Assembly: GCA_947174615.1 (NCBI GenBank)
Contig: CAMWJQ010000147.1
Span: 1 to 8,759 of the forward strand
DNA: 8,759 bases
Origin: an uncultured Lachnospiraceae bacterium
Lineage (GTDB): Bacteria > Bacillota > Clostridia > Lachnospirales > Lachnospiraceae
Direction: 5' to 3'
The position numbers and the translations under genes are program-made. Below, one piece after another: positions 7,801-8,759 of this stretch (its first letter is position 1; the number at the start of each line of letters is the position of its first letter). The notes under the pieces were generated by a model. It searched no databases. It was given only the letters and a program-made list of their open reading frames with translations, and was not told where the DNA came from.

Positions 7801-8275
7801 GCTCTTTATGTCCGACTTAAAATCCGCATTGCTTGCCGCCAATAATCTGATTGACAAGGAAGAGGAAGTGGCAGAGTGGACCTTGGCGGATTTCAGCGGC
7901 AAGCGCGTTCTGCTGGTGGAGGATATAGAACTGAACCGTGAGATTGCAGAGGTCATACTGGAGGAAGCCGGGTTTGTTGTCGAGTCGGCGCCGGACGGAA
8001 CCGATGCCGTTGCGATGGTGGAGAATGCGGAGGAAAATTATTATGATGTTGTATTGATGGATGTGCAGATGCCTATTATGAACGGCTATGAGGCGACAAG
8101 AACGATTCGAAACATGCCGCGAAAGGATGTCAAGACGCTCCCGATTATAGCGATGACTGCCAATGCCTTGGAGGAGGACAAGGAGGCGGCATTGAAGAAC
8201 GGTATGAATGCTCATATCTCCAAACCCCTCAATATGGATATCTTTATCGCTGTGCTCAAGCAGTTTGTGAAGTAA
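4886..8275 (+). CDS. Membrane hybrid sensor histidine kinase, Cache-PAS-PAS-HisKA-HATPase-REC-REC
   Basis: A 1129-residue sensor that autophosphorylates on His and passes the phosphoryl group to its own receivers. From the ATG at 4886: basic leader, membrane segment about 10-27, extracellular Cache region about 30-280 (DRDYYQ and FYAPV blocks typical of dCache_1), membrane segment about 288-304. Two PAS-like cytoplasmic regions follow, about 315-445 and 460-600; both are divergent. HisKA has the phosphoacceptor H628 in SHDIRTP. The ATPase domain (about 732-846) has the N-box N746, G1 DNGIGM at 780-785 and G2 GTGLGM at 810-815. Receiver 1 (about 866-985) has D871-D873, phosphoacceptor D920, T949 and K971. 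Receiver 2 (about 1006-1129) has E1012, D1013, phosphoacceptor D1059, T1091 and K1113. Both receivers look active. There is no HPt domain, so a separate phosphotransfer protein or direct receiver output is implied. No response regulator gene is adjacent. Ligand and target are unknown. Confidence 0.95.
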   Translation: MKRKKSLQDVLIVVFLLVAVVILFCWFTAQNSVRMEERNKSYASDSARQTMTRINEEMNNGLALITTYAYFIGEGLNKPVIDEQLLREIEHNALFDAVLFTDSSGTNHTSDGRTSDASDRDYYQNGMRGERGIAVILDSFFFNETMVSFYAPVRYQGEIIGVLRGSYLAEEYLKDMLTTTYFGEAADVYLCMSNGRAIASSDGNIYEEDLLHALVSNHVIDSQAAKDAKGIFAHGGEGSFICEQGYKTDNICATHLLDHDFVLVQTFPKSVTQRMIRDENIVGIQLEVMLIILFVLYIIILIVRAGREKRLLENENREMGHIIQGIMTLFERFALVDLDAGTYQYLAGTRAEDSTLSTFGPYENLTAHLCSIMIDEEEREEFTRMIDKEALVQVLTEQSDVRFERHVLRNGKPEWEHMNIICLKRSEGRAVKALIIRQNITEVKEKELEIQEQMFLASRKERQYQLAIMSKSIYTYEFNLSEDLIVHDILRTVDGQEISMLGRMGLRAPCRASEWFACRRRYVAEESLEDYNTVVNIAHLKECFAAGEAEVSVEYWGRDLDEQEICVRQSFLMTQDDRTGDIMVMVVKKEITESVKKQREQTQALQDALMQAQHANRAKTTFLSNMSHDIRTPMNAIIGFTTIAVSHIDNKDQVRDCLQKVLSSSNHLLSLINDILDMSRIESGKVQIKEQECNISELMHNLVNIIQPQVKAKQLELFIDTFEIVNEDVIADALKLNQVFINLLSNAVKYTPAGGSIAFRIMQKTTFRHGYGDYIFIIKDNGIGMSEEFVEHIFEPFERESTVTRSGIQGTGLGMAITRNIVEMMGGTISVDSEIGKGSSFTVEISLKLQDVERNAAQIKELDGLRALVVDDDFHVCDSVSKMLKQIGMRSEWTTSGREAAYRAQMAYEEGDAFHTYIIDWQMPETSGVETARRIRSVAGSDAPIIILTAYDWSDIEEEAKSAGVTAFCAKPLFMSDLKSALLAANNLIDKEEEVAEWTLADFSGKRVLLVEDIELNREIAEVILEEAGFVVESAPDGTDAVAMVENAEENYYDVVLMDVQMPIMNGYEATRTIRNMPRKDVKTLPIIAMTANALEEDKEAALKNGMNAHISKPLNMDIFIAVLKQFVK

Positions 8276-8340
8276 GGAATGCATGCGGAGGACAGTGTTG
8301 GCATAATCATTGAATATAAGGATGAAATGGGGCGTTCGAG

Positions 8341-8759
8341 ATGCAGGATCAAATGAAACGCATTGTGGTCTGTTTTGCCATGATATTGATTATGGCGCTG
8401 ACTGTATGTGGTTTTACAGACAGGGGCAGCACAGATTCCGTGGAACAGGATGAACAGCAGCCGGCGGAGTGTGCTGTGGACGAGGCAGTGCTTGCGCAGC
8501 AAACGCAGGAGCTGCTGGATTCAATGACGTTGGAGCAAAAGGTTTATCAGGTGTTTATCGTGACGCCAGAGATGCTGACAGACGGCAGCGCTGTGACATC
8601 TGCGGACGAAGCAGCGCGCAGTGCGCTGAGAGAACGCCCTGTTGGCGGACTGATTTATTTCGCCAGGAATCTGACAGATCCGCGGCAGACCAAAGAATTG
8701 CTGCGCTGTACACAAGCATTCTCCCTCGAAATAGAAGGGATGCCGCTGTTTCAGTGTGT
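8341..8759 (+). CDS. Glycoside hydrolase family 3 protein (beta-N-acetylhexosaminidase-like), 3' end outside window
   Basis: The frame runs open to the window edge; 139 residues are visible from the ATG at 8341. Residues 1-25 form a hydrophobic export signal ending LTVCGF, so the product is probably secreted or a lipoprotein anchored at C23, although Val before the Cys is not the usual lipobox residue. An acidic Gln/Glu-rich spacer follows. From about residue 53 the sequence matches the start of GH3 N-acetylhexosaminidases (NagZ-like): LLDSMTLEQKVYQVF, then PVGGLIYFARNLTDP, QTKELL and GMPLF. The catalytic Asp and the KH(F/I)PGHG-type segment lie beyond the window, so activity cannot be judged. 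Such enzymes remove terminal GlcNAc from peptidoglycan fragments or glycans. A second in-frame ATG at 8353 (MKRIVV) is an equally good start: GGGG at 8329-8332 suits 8341, AGGA at 8345-8348 suits 8353. No clear promoter is seen in the 65-base gap after the kinase, so read-through is possible. Confidence 0.82.
   Translation, partial: MQDQMKRIVVCFAMILIMALTVCGFTDRGSTDSVEQDEQQPAECAVDEAVLAQQTQELLDSMTLEQKVYQVFIVTPEMLTDGSAVTSADEAARSALRERPVGGLIYFARNLTDPRQTKELLRCTQAFSLEIEGMPLFQC

Noticed and set aside
8298..8320. TTGGCA with TATAAG as a promoter for the GH3 gene
   Set aside because: The spacer is only 11 bases, too short for a sigma-A promoter.

Overview
The window reads as a chromosomal segment of a low-to-mid GC Firmicute, most likely a gut or rumen Lachnospiraceae-type Clostridia. 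The grounds are strong GGAGG-type ribosome binding sites, a Gram-positive style promoter, BspA-type leucine-rich repeats, Cache-domain sensors, and close resemblance of every protein to families common in that group. The assignment is by recollection of protein families, not by a search. All five genes lie on the + strand and occupy nearly the whole window; no RNA gene, CRISPR array, insertion sequence or phage remnant is visible.

Left part (1-2650): the 3' portion of a gene for a protein with an unassigned helical N-terminal region and a C-terminal BspA-type LRR domain, then a MoxR-like AAA+ ATPase. In related bacteria I recall such an LRR protein and ATPase lying beside a von Willebrand factor A-like protein; if that holds here, the partner lies upstream of the window. 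Middle (2666-4735): a full-length transmembrane chemoreceptor with a double-Cache sensor, starting 15 bases after the ATPase stop, so the three are probably one transcript. A 150-base gap follows with a good candidate sigma-A promoter (extended -10). Right part (4886-8275): a 1129-residue membrane hybrid histidine kinase with a Cache sensor, two PAS-like regions, a complete kinase core and two complete receiver domains but no HPt domain. At the end (8341 onward) is the start of a secreted or lipid-anchored GH3-family glycosidase, cut by the window edge.

Taken together, the region encodes extracellular sensing (two separate Cache sensors, one feeding chemotaxis and one a phosphorelay) beside a cytoplasmic AAA+/LRR chaperone-like module and a cell-wall or glycan hydrolase. 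Nothing here is clearly a new defence or mobile system. The most unusual points are the coupling of the AAA+/LRR unit to a chemoreceptor, altered trimer-contact positions in the receptor tip, and a partly conserved amino-acid-binding pattern in its sensor. Two start codons differ from the longest open frames.
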